Positions 1 through 13,645 are shown, numbered from the stretch's first letter. The stretch is 64,000 bases of DNA from Pelecanus crispus (GCF_030463565.1 NC_134643.1:219098583-219162582); one strand, 5' to 3'. Notes: generated from the letters alone by a model not told the origin. Made by a program: numbers and translations.

Positions 1-3000
1 TTCTAATCCTGTCTGTTTTTTGTACTCTCATCCTTGAGGAGGTTATTTGGCTGTGAATTAAGCTCGTCATGAGTACCGAGGCATGTGACATGCTTGGCCA
101 TGGAAGTAGGTATGTGTGCGGTCTCTCACAGGTTTCTGTCAACACTTAAGTGTTGCGGCTCTCCAGAATAGGTAACGTTGCTGCCATTCATTCTGAGTAG
201 CGTTGCAGCCTCATTCACATGGATTTGACGGTAGCTCAAATATCCCAGCCTTTTGCTATAGTCGGTTCTCTGTTATTTGAAGGTAAACTGGGTAAAAATC
301 ATGACAGCCAAGATCCTGGGTTTGGAATATGCCTGCCTTCCTGTAATATTCAGTCATGCTCTCTGGTACGGGTGGGTACAGTCGATTTGTCAGTCTTACT
401 CCTCCCAAAGGAAACGTGCACCTGAATTTTCCCCATGCTGTGGTAGTGCTTTATGTGCACAACCTCCAGGTAATGTGCACCTCTGTGGGATGCAACAGGA
501 TGGCTACCCCAGTCTTCCCTGAATTTACTGCTCAGCAGTTAGTGACAGCAGGGAATGCAAGGCATTATTTTGCTCATGTCCACCACCCACAAATGGCATT
601 TGCTTTGATCACCATTTTGTTTCTAGCTAATATGTAAGTGTTAAGGGAGGCTTTGTGCCAACACACAAGTTGTTTTCCAAACTTTGGGATTTCTCCTTTT
701 CTGTTATATCTCCCTGTCACCCATACATAGTACATCACACTGGGTTCAACGGTAGGTTATGCCCTGATGTGTGTGAGAAGCCTTAGGATAATTCCCCATT
801 TGTTCAGCTGTGTGGGGCTGGTGATTCCGGTGGCTGCAGAATTCCAGCTGTTGCATCCCATCGTTATAAAGAAGAAGAAAGCAAGCTTGGAGGAGAGAGC
901 CTTCCTTTCCATCTTGTCTATTGGGATGTCCTGAACAGCTCCCGAGTGGGTGCAGGGGTCTGATCAGATGCTGCCCTCCTGACTGGGGGGGAAAAAAGCT
1001 GTGGTCCTTACATAGTTTGTAAGAGAGGGGACATTAATGTGGACAAGGTCCAAGAAATACCTTTGTAGAGTCTTGTGTGTGACCTCTGCTAAATTTGACA
1101 AAGCGTGGCTTGGTCTCCTCTTTGGAGGCACTGTGAGCAAGTATTCTTCCATGGCCCTATTGTGGTAATCTTGCATTAAGGTTTTGAAATCCTCTCCTAA
1201 GTAAGAAGGCCCTGATGAGCTCACAATGTGAAGGAGGCTCTACAGTTTTTCCAAGGGTCCTTCAGAGCAGGTGTTGATGGGAAGAACATGTTTGATCCAT
1301 TTCCATTTGTTTTTTACTAGATGTTGCAGCTAAATAAACCCCAGAGAATGCCTACATATTCAGTGTAACTTACAGTCCATTACATTTCTCCACTTTGTAC
1401 AAAGATGACCGTTTTTATGCAAAGACACATGAATTATGTTTCTTAGTAGACATTTCTTTCATGTTTTATATTACAGCTTCATGTTTCCACATTAGATAGG
1501 TCAGGAATATTTTAATACCAAATGTTAAAATTAGGTCATAAATCACAAGACTTATTGAGCTCAAACTTCAGAGGACCTGGATCCTCTCCTGGTACATTCA
1601 GTGGGCAAATCATTTACACCTCAGGACCATGTTTTGCACTTGAGGACATCTGTGTGAATATCTGGCTGCTGTTACTCTACTTTGGCATCTCTTATCTCTG
1701 GGAGATAATCTTCCTTCTGGTTCCCACTGAGTCTCTGATGGGGAAAATAACACTTAAAAAGTAGATGAAAAGTGCTCTTAATGTGCTGAGTTTCATATTT
1801 TTTTAACCTTTGCATTTTAAAAATTTAAAGTAGCACCTTCCATTTCCTAGACTGATGATACCTGAGGATAAATAGATCTCTACAGCCAGTTGCCTCAGAT
1901 ACCTCAAAGACAGAAGTGCCATTTTGCAGGATACCCAGTGAAGATGCAGAACCCCAGTATTGCCGGGAAACAACCAGTCACCACGAAACTACAATAGCGC
2001 AAAAAACTTTTCAGCAGGCTGAGCAAACCCAACCCTTATTACAATGTTATGCCTACAGTATTATGTCTAAAATCCCTTGGAAAATTAGTTGACACTTTAA
2101 AGAGGAGCTTCAAATGCTTAACGCTTCTGTAGGGTTCTCCCCTTTTTAATGCAGCAATAAATGTAGCTGACTACCACTCCCACTTTAACAAGGATTATCT
2201 TGGAAGCCATCTGTAGATAAAATGTAACTTCTTGAACCTTCTTGTAATATCAGTTTTAACTACTCATATCCATTTACATATCCAGTTTTGTGGCATTACT
2301 GAATATGTTCACTTTTTGAAGTCCAAGACATAGAGTGGCTTTGTGTTCTTTCTTTAGAAAACAGTAAAAATCATAAAAGGAGCCCTGATTTTCAAAGCAG
2401 GAGCATTAGATTTGCGTTTTATTTTAAATAAAATGCACGCATGTGCTTATAAAGGCAATGTTCCCCCACTGCAGAACCCCTGGCACCCTGCAATGCTAAC
2501 GGGCAGGGAGAGGCTTGCTGTCCCTCTGTCTCCCAAGCTCCCCACCACGCAGGTCACACCTCCAACTGAAGTCTTCAGGGTATCCAAATACTACATGGTG
2601 CTGCCAAATGCACGACAGAGGTGTTGATCTCTGCTAGCTTTGAAATTGGAGAGGCTGCTCCAGCTGCTGCTCCGCTGTACTTGTGGGGCTCTGCCAGCAG
2701 AGGGTGGCTGTAGGACCGTTTATACATTGCTTTAATGTTTAAACACTTCACAGGCTGAACACTGAGCGTGATGGCCTTAGTGCTTCCTTTATTTCCTAAT
2801 CCTCCAGTTATCTTTAGTTAGTAATTATAAGAAATTAAGTACTTAACAAAGACTTTCATTTGAGCTTTTCCTCGCTGTTTATTTTGCTTTGACATTATTC
2901 TTCCAGATGAGAATAACCAAACATTATACTTAAATTTCGGAAGACACGTTTGAGATACTGTTGTTGTCGATCGGGAACTACTTCAGTCTAGGACCAAAGT

Positions 3001-6000
3001 ATTTGAAAGAAATAACTCTGTGAATAAGTTGTCAGTATTCTAGCATTTATTAGGGATTGAGATTTAAGACACTAATAGCGAATGGAATTCATCTCACCAA
3101 ACTTCAGACATCTAACGGATGCCCAGTCTGCACTGAGGCTTTCCTTACACTCCGCAGAGAGGACTGCATACATCCCAAGGTTGATCTATCCAATGCCTCT
3201 TACCCTAATTTAGGAATGGAATTTTGCAGAACACAATCTAGCAAAAGCCTGATCCCAAACATTATTTGTGCATGTATAATTATTCTCATGTGGAGTCCCA
3301 CTATGTGTGACAGTTAATGACTACACAGTTAATTATGTGAGTAGCTATTATGCAGGAATGGGCTCAGTTCTCGTGCTTGTGTTACAGGGAGACTAATTTG
3401 TCTCTTGAGATGTCTGTTCCTTTCACTTGACTACAGAGGGAGCAGAGGCTAGAGTAGCTCAAAGTTAGACTTCTAACCTACACATCTAGCTTAGATACAT
3501 CTTGCCCACTGTGTCTACAGGCTGGTTTTACTAATACTGGGTAATACTCTGCCTCATCTTTAAAGGTCTGTAGGCAATAGATTTTATGGATCTGATTTCA
3601 CATCCAATGGCATAAAGTGTGACAGTTACTTACACAATTAGTAGATAGTCATTAATTTTTCTGAAATCAGAATAATTCCACATGGGAGCAATTGCACAAG
3701 TAGAAGTAGTTTAGGCTGTTGTTGAATGGAGAGCAGCTAGGAAGCTGTACATAATAAAAGGTAGTAGTAAGTGATGATGGAAAATTTATCATGTTCTAAT
3801 ATACAGTGATTTATATTCTGTACTAGATGTTCCGTTGAGAATTCTCCTACACATATTTAAGTAGTTTTAAAAGGTTTGAACAAAAATTCAAAATTTCCTG
3901 TCCTTGATTTCAGTTATTTTACCACTCAGAACTTATGCTTTCAAAATGGAATTCCTATCTGAAGTTCTTTAATTTAAAAAAAAAAAACCTGAGTACCATC
4001 AGTCTTACTTTTGAACTATTTCAGAAGTATAGCACAGATGAGGCCTTAGTATCTGCTAGAGCAGGTAAAATTCCTCTCTGTTTGCAGAAATAGAGCAAAC
4101 TAGTGACCAACTCAAGGACAAGACTAAGGAGGCATCTTCCATAGTGGCTACAAACAGCAGATAACCTGGCTTTCCCTTCCACAAACACAGGCAATAACAC
4201 ATAATGAGTAGGATTTGCACCCTCCTTCTCTGCAGGGATCAAGCCTCTTGAACCAGTTTCCAAAACTGTCCACGGTGCAAGAAGGGTGTTTGATGTATTT
4301 GAATGCAGAGAAATGCCACAAGAATGATTAAAGGATTAGAGGAACGGGGTCAGGAGGGTAAGACAAAGTTATTGCAGACAGGGGGTGTATTTGTCACACC
4401 AGCATATGCTGTGGCTCTTCCGGAACAGTTTCCATTCTACACTAGACTGTACCGAGCTTTCTGCAGACTGTAAGCGTGCTCAGTGCTTGAGCTCTGCTTG
4501 AGGTTAATAATATGGAAAATCTTGTGTGTGATTCCTTGCTGTAATGACCTGTTAGTATACATATGGGCTTTCAGGTTATGGAAATGACCCATGATTTATG
4601 AAATAGCCTCTTCCTGTTTGCAATGATGCAGTGAAATACTGAGTCATCTCTAACCCTTTAGCCTTCCCTATACAGGCTCTTTCTTGTTTGCTATCTGTCC
4701 CCTGGGATTTGGTTTGATGATACCAGACAACAGTTTTTACTTGAACTAGTCTTAGTTTTATCAGTCTTGGATGAATTACTGCCCTTTCTTAGGGCATCAT
4801 CACTGCTGATCTGAATTATAAGAAATTGCTAAAAAATGAGCTGTGTGTAGTTTGATTTAAATGAATGAATTCTTGATTTGGGGGATTAATTACTTGCATT
4901 TACTGCATGCCAAGGCACCTGACTCACCTCCCATAGTGTAATGAGTCCAGAGGCCCAAGAAGTTCTGGATTCAGCTGGAAAGTAGATACTGCAATCCTCC
5001 ACTGGATTGTATTTCGCTGCCTTTTGAGCGAGCTCCTCATGCCACTGAAATCTCAGCAGTGTGACATCTGACTCTTCAAGGGCTGAAATGGAGTAGGTGT
5101 CTGAAAACAGGACATAAATTCTTTCATCAGGTTTGCACAGTTGGGTATTTTTTCCTTTCTCAACAGAATATAGCAGGGTCTTAGGTAGAGCAGGTTGGTT
5201 GGTCTTTCTTTTTCACAGTGGCTTAGTTTAGTTTAACTTTGACTCTGGAAAACAATGTCTTGGCTGAAGAGCTACACTTTCAGTGGCTTTGCAGTCTGAT
5301 GGGTGTGCTGACAAAAAGCTGGAGACCACAGAGCTATGTTGTTATTAATTCCTTTCTGCCACTGAGACATTCCTGCTTGTTTCTTGGACAGTGTCATAAG
5401 TCACTTGGCTATCACTGGACCCAGCTGGTACAGTGTGAACTCATGCATAATCTATACGCCAGTTGTAGCACCATCATGCCTTCCTAGAACCAGGTCTTTT
5501 TTAGATATTATCCCACAGAGAAGGAGGAAAGAAGATGGAACAAGCCAAATGACATCAGTGGGTAAAAGAGCCAACAATTTTCCAGATTTGAAATACAGTG
5601 CCTTTGGATATTGACAATATACAGTTGCTTTGTCAAGACACAGAATTTTGCAAAATCTTTGACAAGGAAAATACAGATGCAACATGATGGGTTTTCTTGT
5701 GGAACATTTTAATGGCTATGCTCAGCTTTCCCAGTGGGATCTTACTTTCAGGAATTTGTCACCACCTACTTGATTTGGATGAACTTTCTGCCAAAATCAA
5801 CATGGAACAAATTGACAGGACAGACTTTAGCAACCGGGAAATTGTGACATGTTTGAAGAGAACGCACGCTCTGAGGAGAGGCTACTTCGGTTTCAAAAAG
5901 CAGCTTCTTATCAGCAAAACAAGCTCTACTCTTTCCTGACTCTTTCAAGATGTCTTGTCTCTGCCTTGCAGCAGTGCTAAGATGTTTTGTCCTGTGAGAA

Positions 6001-7952
6001 GCCAAGGCGAAGAGATTTACCATAGTAAGAACATCTATGCACATGCCATTTAAGCTTCAGTCATTCTACTGAGTTGAACTAAGGCAAGCATTAAAACCAG
6101 CTGGGACTGTAATGATTAGAAGTCTTTGTGGTTATTACAGGGTTTGTTTTTCTACTGAATCAACACATGCTGCAGCTTCTATGACAAAGGAAGGAAGTAC
6201 ATATTGGTACAACAGCACACAAAAATATCAGTCATTGCCCTTCTGCTGATTGGTCATGGAGGGCTTGGGCCAGACATGTCAGTCTTCCAAGACAAGTCAA
6301 CGGTGCAAAACCTGAGTGCATGAGAAACGCCACTTTTTTAATACACACAGATCAATCTTAAAGCAGTGGAGATGCTCAGCAGTGCACAGAGCGATTGTGT
6401 CTTTCAGACATCTAACCAAACACAAGCAGCCAGCAGACCAAGAACTGACTTTGCAGTGATGATGCCACTTCTCTCCTTCTTCTCCTCACTGTTCCCTGAA
6501 ACACTACACCCAAAATTAATAGCACACCACGTCTTCCCAAGCCTGAATATTCACTCACACATGGAGAGAAGAACATGGGAGGCTTTTAAAAGCCCATTGG
6601 TAACTGGAACAAGAAAACTTTAATTGTTTAGCTATGAGTGGAATGTCCCCTTATAAAATGCCAAACAGCCTTGTGTTTTTTAGGTCAAAAGCTAACAAGA
6701 TGAGCTGTGAGCTCTTATTACTTCTTCTGTTCCTTCAGAGTAAAAATCTGGAGTGCTTTAAAAATGCTGAGAACATGACAGTGATTGACAAGAAAAGAAG
6801 GGATATAAGGAGATACTGTGCTGAAGAAATTTTAATTATTTTTATTAAACAAAATTGATACTGATGTAGGTCTTGCATTTGCAATCTCAGCCAGAAGCCA
6901 GGGCTAAGTTTTCTCAGTCAAGACCCCCTTACACACTCTGCCTTTCACCCTTCTGGAAGAACACCCAGTTTGGTAAAATCCGAGTGACTTTAAGGAGGCA
7001 GATCCTAAGAAATTAAACAGCTGCCTGTCCTTTTTATTTCAAACTTTTTCTCAGCGAAAGCATGCCTTATTTTTAGTGTGCAGTGTCAGGCTGCTTCCAT
7101 CATTTTTATTGTCGGATCCGTGCACTACTGGATCCCCAAACACATGGGTTTGGTTCCAGTTAGGTGTGAGCACGTGACCACATTTCCATTGAATTGTTAA
7201 GTATCTATGGTATGGAGTTCACAGGAGTTTTGTAACAGCTGGTAGCTGATATCTGATCTGACATAAAGTGACAATGGCACAGAGAGACAGTGTGTCAGTA
7301 CAAAATAAAGAAAACTTTTAAAGAAATTTTAACTGACAGCATGAGTGAAAGCTGGATCTGCACTTGGACAGCAGTTTAGGGCATATCTGGTTGGATAGTA
7401 AGGACCCTAATGTTGGATTTATTGTGTCATTAAGCCACAGTTAGAGAGGAGGAGGGTGAACTGAATCTTTTTTAGTTGCTAAAAATGGAAAGCACTCTGT
7501 TACTGGTATGTTCTTCTCAGTGAGAAAGCCAGTGCTATTTGAAAACTGCTGTTGGAGATGATTCAGCCGTCATCTATCTACATGTTAAATCAAAAAGATT
7601 CTGTGTTATTGCATAGTGATGGCAAAGAACAACATAAAACTGCAAACATGTATTAACAGGGAGATTTAAAGAAGATGTGGCACAGGCATTTGTGTAGCTG
7701 TACTTTGCTGAGCTGAACACGGATACAGTTCTTGTCTGCTTGGATCATTTAACTGGCCTAAGAACAAAATATACACTTAATATTCAACAGCCGCCTGTGG
7801 CCAGTAATGACAGGGTCCTCCAGTGACATGTTAACTACGTCAATAAAATATTAGATAAATAGTAGCTGGGGTTTTCTGTTTAAAAGCAAATGAGACCTTT
7901 GTTAAATTCTAAGATAAGGTTAAAAAAAAGAATTACTTCTTTCATTATGTAA

Positions 7953-8054
7953 TCTGGTTGTCTGCCGTGTTAACTCGGTGACTGGATAATTTGAATCTGC
8001 TAATTTATTGACTTAACTGAAATTGCAGCCTAAATCATATAAAATACAGAGCAT
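7953..8054 (+). repeat. 102-bp dispersed direct repeat, copy 1
   Basis: This segment matches 9,727-9,828 over 102 bases without an indel. By eye there are about seven mismatches (roughly 93% identity). Both copies run in the same direction. No transposon termini or open frame are visible. It may be a duplicated segment or two fragments of one unrecognised repeat. Confidence 0.8.
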
Positions 8055-8622
8055 TGCTTTGTTTCTAATCAGTTTGGTGAAACTGTAAGTAAATTAGGTA
8101 ATGTGCTTTGTGAGATCCGTGTTTGTGCACTCTTCCCTTTTATGCAACCCACACATACAGAAGACGTGTTTACTTCATCAGACTGCAACCTGGGTGACAA
8201 ACTCTGAAGGCATACAGAAGCTCTGGTGTGAAGTCACCAGCCTCTTGTGTCTGTCTCCAGAGCGACTACCTACATCCCTTACATTACACAGGCTGTAACG
8301 TCCCCGATAACAAAGACCATGATAGTTATCTGTCTTGCAATACTGAGGATGTAGCTGTTTATAAATTACAAATATGCTTATCCGCTATGGATTTGCTAGC
8401 GTGCCTTCGTTCACCTGCGTAAGTCAACACAAGACACACGATTGCCAACTGTATTCACCTATAATGAACACCTACCTGGATACGCAGCCGGTTTGAAACA
8501 GGACAAAGTAGGCAATTTCGCAGAGCATCTAACCAACTGCTGCAGGGCAAACCAGCCACAGCCATCGGGCCTCCTTTTTCAGCCTGCAGGGGTAGTACCT
8601 GTTCTGCTCATTTTTACTATGT

Positions 8623-8644
8623 ATCATGTTCCCTGGAACATGAT
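8623..8644. repeat. Perfect short inverted repeat
   Basis: Two perfectly complementary 10-bp arms (ATCATGTTCC and GGAACATGAT) flank a 2-bp spacer. The inner hexamers TGTTCC and GGAACA are steroid-receptor-type half-sites, but everted rather than in the usual inverted 3-bp-spaced form. No function can be assigned. Confidence 0.6.
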
Positions 8645-9726
8645 GCCTAATAAAACACACAGGGTGTTGTTTGGCACCAGGGAGGAAGGCTGCCCGTCTC
8701 GTCTTGGATGCTGCAGCCACGGCTGGACCCGTGGAAAGGGGGCGAGATGCTTTTCTTTGGTGCTGTTAAGCACAATGAGTTGGGTGAACCATCTTAAGGG
8801 TAGGGTGGGACAGAGAGAAGCATTTAAAAGAAAGAACCTGTCCTACAAGGAGTTAATTTAGAAACCTCTGGTTTCTGTTCTGCCTCACTTGAAGTGTTCT
8901 CTATTTTTAAAAAAAGTATTCCTTTAAGTTCTAATAAAATCTGATTTCTAGAGTTAAGAGCCTTGTGTTTTGGGACATTTGTTTCAAGGGAAAACTGGAG
9001 GTGGGTCCACCTCAAAGATCTGACGACTCTACCAGAGTGCTAATATCATTATATATGTTTACTATCTTCCAAATGAATTTGCCTGCCTTTAGGTGGCTTG
9101 CAGGATTATAATGTGAATTCCTTAGTTAACTGCTGAAAACGGCATTCTGCTGCCCTATGCTTAGTGTATTGATTTGCACATTTGCAAGGCAGGAGTAAAT
9201 TGCAAAACATAGTGATCTGAATTTAAACCCATTGCTAAACTTTGGCCTGGAAGCATCAAGTTGCTATCCTGATCATTCACATTTACACAAGCTGAGTACA
9301 GAGGTAAAGAGCAATACATGGGCAAGGCAAAGGAGAAAGACTCATAAGGCACCTTGGTGGAGCTAACTTCTTGGGCTATATGAGTCTGATTTTTCTCCTT
9401 TTCAATGCTTTTGGGGCCCTTTATAACAGATGCAGAGCTTGAACAAAGCATATTTGCTGCCCCTCTACTTATTTATACGCTAGTGTGTAATTTTTGCAGT
9501 GTTTCACATAGGATGAGCAAAACAAATAGGTACCTGTGTACTTCCTTATTCCTGTGACAGAAGCAGCGATGGGGGGAAAGGGCAAAAGGAGAAGTCAGAA
9601 TTTCTGCTACCAGGAAGAAAAAGCAGATAGAGAGAATCTAAAAAGATTTTATTTAAGCAACCTACTAATATGCCTGCTCACTGCTGAGTTCTGCTGCAGT
9701 TCATCAGCTCAACAGTGTGTACATAT

Positions 9727-9828
9727 TCTGGTTATCTGCCCTATTAACTTGGTGACTGGATAATTTGAATCTGCTAATTTACTGCCTTAACTGAAATTTC
9801 AGCCTAAATCATATAAAATACAGAGCAT
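9727..9828 (+). repeat. 102-bp dispersed direct repeat, copy 2
   Basis: Second copy of the segment at 7,953-8,054, in the same orientation. It runs straight into a short AT dinucleotide tract at 9,827-9,840, which copy 1 lacks. Identity stops abruptly on both sides. Confidence 0.8.
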
Positions 9829-12800
9829 ATATATATATATCTATCTGGATGATCAAGGGTTGGTTTTAATAGGGGGCTAGATTCTGGCTCCTTTCACAGC
9901 ACTGAAGTGGTTAATTAGACACAGAAATACGTCTTTCACCCTTTGTCTAAATATATTTAAAATGACACCAAGCTACCGAAACACGGTATTGTCTCATGTA
10001 AACCCAACTCAAAGCAAGAACTGATCATGACCAGGCTCATAACCTGTCCCAATTCCTATCTCACTTGGCACATCTCCAGGCAGGGATTCTCACGGTATAT
10101 CCCAATACACCAGCTGCTCCCAATGTAAAGAGAACAGTTTGGTAATTCATTACAGATTGTTTATGATTGACAATATTTACTGTAAGTACTTTCTGGACAA
10201 ACACAGTGCTGCAAACGGACAGGGATATTAGGCAGCTGTACGTTCCTACAGCGTGCAGATGAACTGTAGTTGGATTTTTTTTCCCTGCTAGCAACTCAGG
10301 CAAATGGACTGTAAAAGCACTTGGGAATTAGCCCAGGACTTTTATGATGGCCTTGAAGAAGAACATTGTGAGTACTTTAAACATCCCCGCTTAGGTCAGA
10401 CAGTGAATTGTTTTACTGTAGTGTCTATGGAGTCCTTAAAAAGATTACATTTCAGTTCGGCATTACTGGGGCTCAGCTGGAAAGGTGAGGGCTTTAGGCA
10501 CCACCAGTATGTGAAGAAGTCATCGTGCTTTTATCATTTTGTCTTGCAGCCTTGGAGAGCAGGCTGTCAGGCACAGATCCGCTGCAGGGCCCCTCTTTCA
10601 AGGCCATATTCCCTGTCCCCTCTGTGTCCCCTACACCAACGTGCCACCGTTGCACTGATGTGATCAGCGGGATCTACTCAGACCGCTGATGAAGAAGTGC
10701 TGGTTCACCTGGCCCTTGTGCAGGAGCCCTTGGGCAGGGGCTGCGGGAGGCCATGGCTTCACATGCCCCATCCCACCCACCCCCAGGCACTTTCCACCTC
10801 CTCAAAACCTTTGCAGCACAGCCAGGATAGCTCCCCTCTTCATATATTGAAATAATTACTCTGCTATAACCAAAATAGGATGTTTTTTTCCAAGAACTGT
10901 GGATGGTGGCATGTGTATGCAACTACATAGCTTTGGGGATCCTCTGGAGATGGATGCACGCAGGGCATTCCAACTTGGAAGTCCTCAAGAGCAGCATAAA
11001 AGGTGTATAATCATGTCCTTCTGCCTATTCTGGCCCTGCATAAGATGAAGATATGTGTCATACGCTTAATATTAAATGGACTAAACAGGTCACTTGGTTT
11101 CTCTTTAATTCTTTTAATCTTCTTAGGAGATACAAAATAGGCTTACGTCAAAAACTGTTCTTTAGTGTAAAGGGTTGAGGGGGGGAGTTGCTCGCTTGGC
11201 TGTTTTGTGATGATGACAGCCATCCCCTGGAAAGATTGGGTTTGCAGAGCACTGATACTGCTCTACCGAGCAGGTTTATGTCTCCTTGCTCAATATCCAT
11301 AAAGATTCCCAGGAGACAATTACAATCATAGCAGTAGGAAGAGTCAGACTGTAGTTAAACCTTCCAGCCCACACACAGTAACAGGAAAATCCTGTTTGAA
11401 GAATAAGGGAAGATTCCGGATAACAAGAGATCATGTGCTGATAATGCCGCAGTCCCCCCACCCTCTATATGGTTATTCTGGTGTGAGCGGCCACAGAGTC
11501 CAGCCCGCTATGTGTCTTTATATTTTTTTACATTCTTTTATACAGGAGGGCTGTCCAGGGTGGGATAAGGAGATGGGTTTCTTGGAAGCGTTTCTGCAGT
11601 TGAGCTAGCAACAATTTTAATTAGTGACAACAAAAGCTTAGGTCACTCCAGAAATAATTGTTTTCTGACCTCTGCATGGGTTTTCTTGTCCAGACTGAAA
11701 ATTAGCGAGGGAAGAGATGTGTTGGTAGGGAGATGCATAGCAGTGCAAGCCATCCAGCATGGGAGTGGGACAAGACAGGGTGCCTGTTTTGGCCCCTACT
11801 CGAGGTTCTGTGAGTGTTAATGTTGCTGGAACACAGCTGTGTTAAGTCAGTCAGAGTTAAAATTCCATCCTGAGCCTAGATTTGCTCTTCTCAAGAGAAA
11901 TGCTGGAAACCTTTTGCGATACAGTACACACAAAAAGATTTTTCACCACAATAAGAAGCTATCATTGGTCTAGTAGTGTAAGCTGAACCCCCAAAATTGG
12001 CACTTCCAGGCAAGTGAGAAGAGATTTTTAGCCAAGAATCACAACATTTCTTCCCAGAAAAATGCCCAGAGGAACAGTATCAAATTCAATTCATGGAGCT
12101 TCCTTCTAATCTAACCAAAGAGCCAGAAAAAAAGACCACCACCCATCTTATCTACTGGTTTCAGGGAAAACTACTTTGCACCTCACAGTCAAACCATGCA
12201 TTTTCTGGTGGACAGTGTGCTTTTGTTAAAGAAAATCTGAAGCTTTGCTTTTAAGTAAAAAAAAAAAACAAAACCCCAAATATATATTTTTTAAAAATCC
12301 CTGGAAAATCTTTGCCAACATTTCTATTTATTTATTTTTTCCACAGTAGGTAACAAAGACATTAGAAATTGGCAATATAAACTTATCTGAAAAAAATCTT
12401 ATCAAACCAATAGAAATCCTTGTATGGGTAAGAAGCCACTTGGAGAGGGAAAAAAAAGCACTAAAGTTGTCCACTCGAGTGGGGTTTTTGTCTCACATAA
12501 CAGTCCCATAAGCAAAGCAGTTGAAGCTTCTATAGGGTTGGTGCAAAACTGGTTGTGTAACTGTAGTCTGAAAATATTTATCAGAGATTCACAGGCAGAA
12601 CAGAGCGATGCCCCTGTGGGGGTCTGTCTCTGGTCTGCTTCCATAAACATGTAAAGGAACAGCTCTTCCTTTTCAGAGCTTGGTGTTCACATTGCCTTTT
12701 TTTTCCAACTGATTTTTACAGTGTTAGTGCAAAGATCAGATGCTTCTCTGCTAGTTAGATCCTCGCTCACTGTAAGCATGCAGTTGTGCAGGCTGTAAAT

Positions 12801-12989
12801 TCATTATGTAAATCACTTCCAGCATTTCTAGTGGGTTAATGTAAGGTGTGTGACTTTAGTACCATCAATAAGAAGCAGGATCTGATGGGTTTGGTATTCA
12901 GAACTAACAAATTAAAGACCAGCTGTCTTCAGTTCCTTCAATTTGGAGCAGATAAAAAGTTCTTTGTAAGCATTTGGAAAATAACAAGG

Positions 12990-13330
12990 AGAGGAGTAGC
13001 AGCTACCACGATTCATCAGGCAGAAATTACGTCAGGTAGAAACTGCAATTTAATTTCTTTCTATGATAAGCTAACAAGACTCAGAAATAAGCAAAAAGCA
13101 GTAGATATCAGATATCTGGACTTCAGTGAAATTTTTGTCTTGTGGTGCATTCTCATAAACAAACTAGCTGACACTCCTACAGGGTGAGCAGAAATCAGGT
13201 TTCATACATTGTCAGTGCAGAAAGGTGGCTACTGGGCTCTATCCTAGTTTGTTCAATGTTTTCCTGAATGATAGGATATAAAACACATGTATGAAATTTG
13301 CCAATAGTGCAAAACTGTAAAGGCTGCAAT
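12990..13330 (+). mobile_element. Old degraded CR1 LINE, 5' part
   Basis: The + strand reads like a decayed CR1 reverse transcriptase. One frame has FYDKLTRL followed by AVDIRYLDFSEIF, matching the FYDxVTRL and [13 protein letters not shown] block seen in the younger CR1 at 52.3 kb. Further on are degraded equivalents of the [15 protein letters not shown] and KFADD stretches, with stops and frame changes. The element is interrupted at 13,331 by a younger CR1 tail on the opposite strand. Confidence 0.7.
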
Positions 13331-13446
13331 ATAGAATCATAGAATCATTTAGGTTGGAAAAGACCTTTAAGATCATCCAGTCCAACCATTAACCTAACAT
13401 TACCAAGTCCACACTAAACCAATTAGGGGTAGACTAGACTAAACCA
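13331..13446 (-). mobile_element. CR1 LINE 3'-end fragment, nested
   Basis: Read on the minus strand this is the last ~115 bp of a CR1, ending in the ATTCTATG-type tail (seen here as ATAGAATCATAGAATCAT). Its 3' end closely matches the CR1 copies at 53.4, 60.1 and 61.6 kb. It carries no reverse transcriptase. It splits the older + strand CR1 whose halves lie on either side. Confidence 0.9.
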
Positions 13447-13645
13447 ATATAACAGATGATGGGATTCAAAATCAAAACAAACTTGGCAACCGGAGCAATG
13501 TTTTGAAGACTGAAACTCAGGGGGGACTAGCGCAAAGTTCTACACTAAAGCATGAAGGATCAGGCACACAGAACAGATATAGGATGAGGAGGAGCTGGGG
13601 AGCAGTTGGTTTTCCCAAAAGGATCTGGGAAGTAAAATGGACCAC
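13447..13645 (+). mobile_element. Old degraded CR1 LINE, 3' continuation
   Basis: After the nested insertion the older CR1 resumes. The stretch around 13,530-13,600 (GCAAAGTTCTACACTAAAG, then a TATAGGATGAGGA block) matches the CR1 region encoding the CKVLHMG and YRLGEEW residues intact in the 52.3-kb copy. The frame is broken throughout. Confidence 0.55.

Larger units (their letters stand above)
1..12989. other. Gene-poor upstream region
   Basis: I recognise no splice-supported coding exon here on either strand. The open frames are short, have no recognisable domain and are typical of AT-rich non-coding DNA. In the vertebrate order known from human, RAB30 lies upstream of PCF11 on the opposite strand, but none of its GTPase motifs is visible. 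Low-complexity runs occur near 3,976-3,987 (A), 9,827-9,840 (AT) and 12,257-12,268 (A). A stretch near 1,570-1,690 vaguely resembles an old MIR-type SINE, too weak to call. Confidence 0.6.

Noticed and set aside
8442-8861. 139-codon + strand frame in the upstream region
   Set aside because: No domain, no splice context, and no sign of a promoter. It covers the inverted repeat at 8,623-8,644. Most likely chance.
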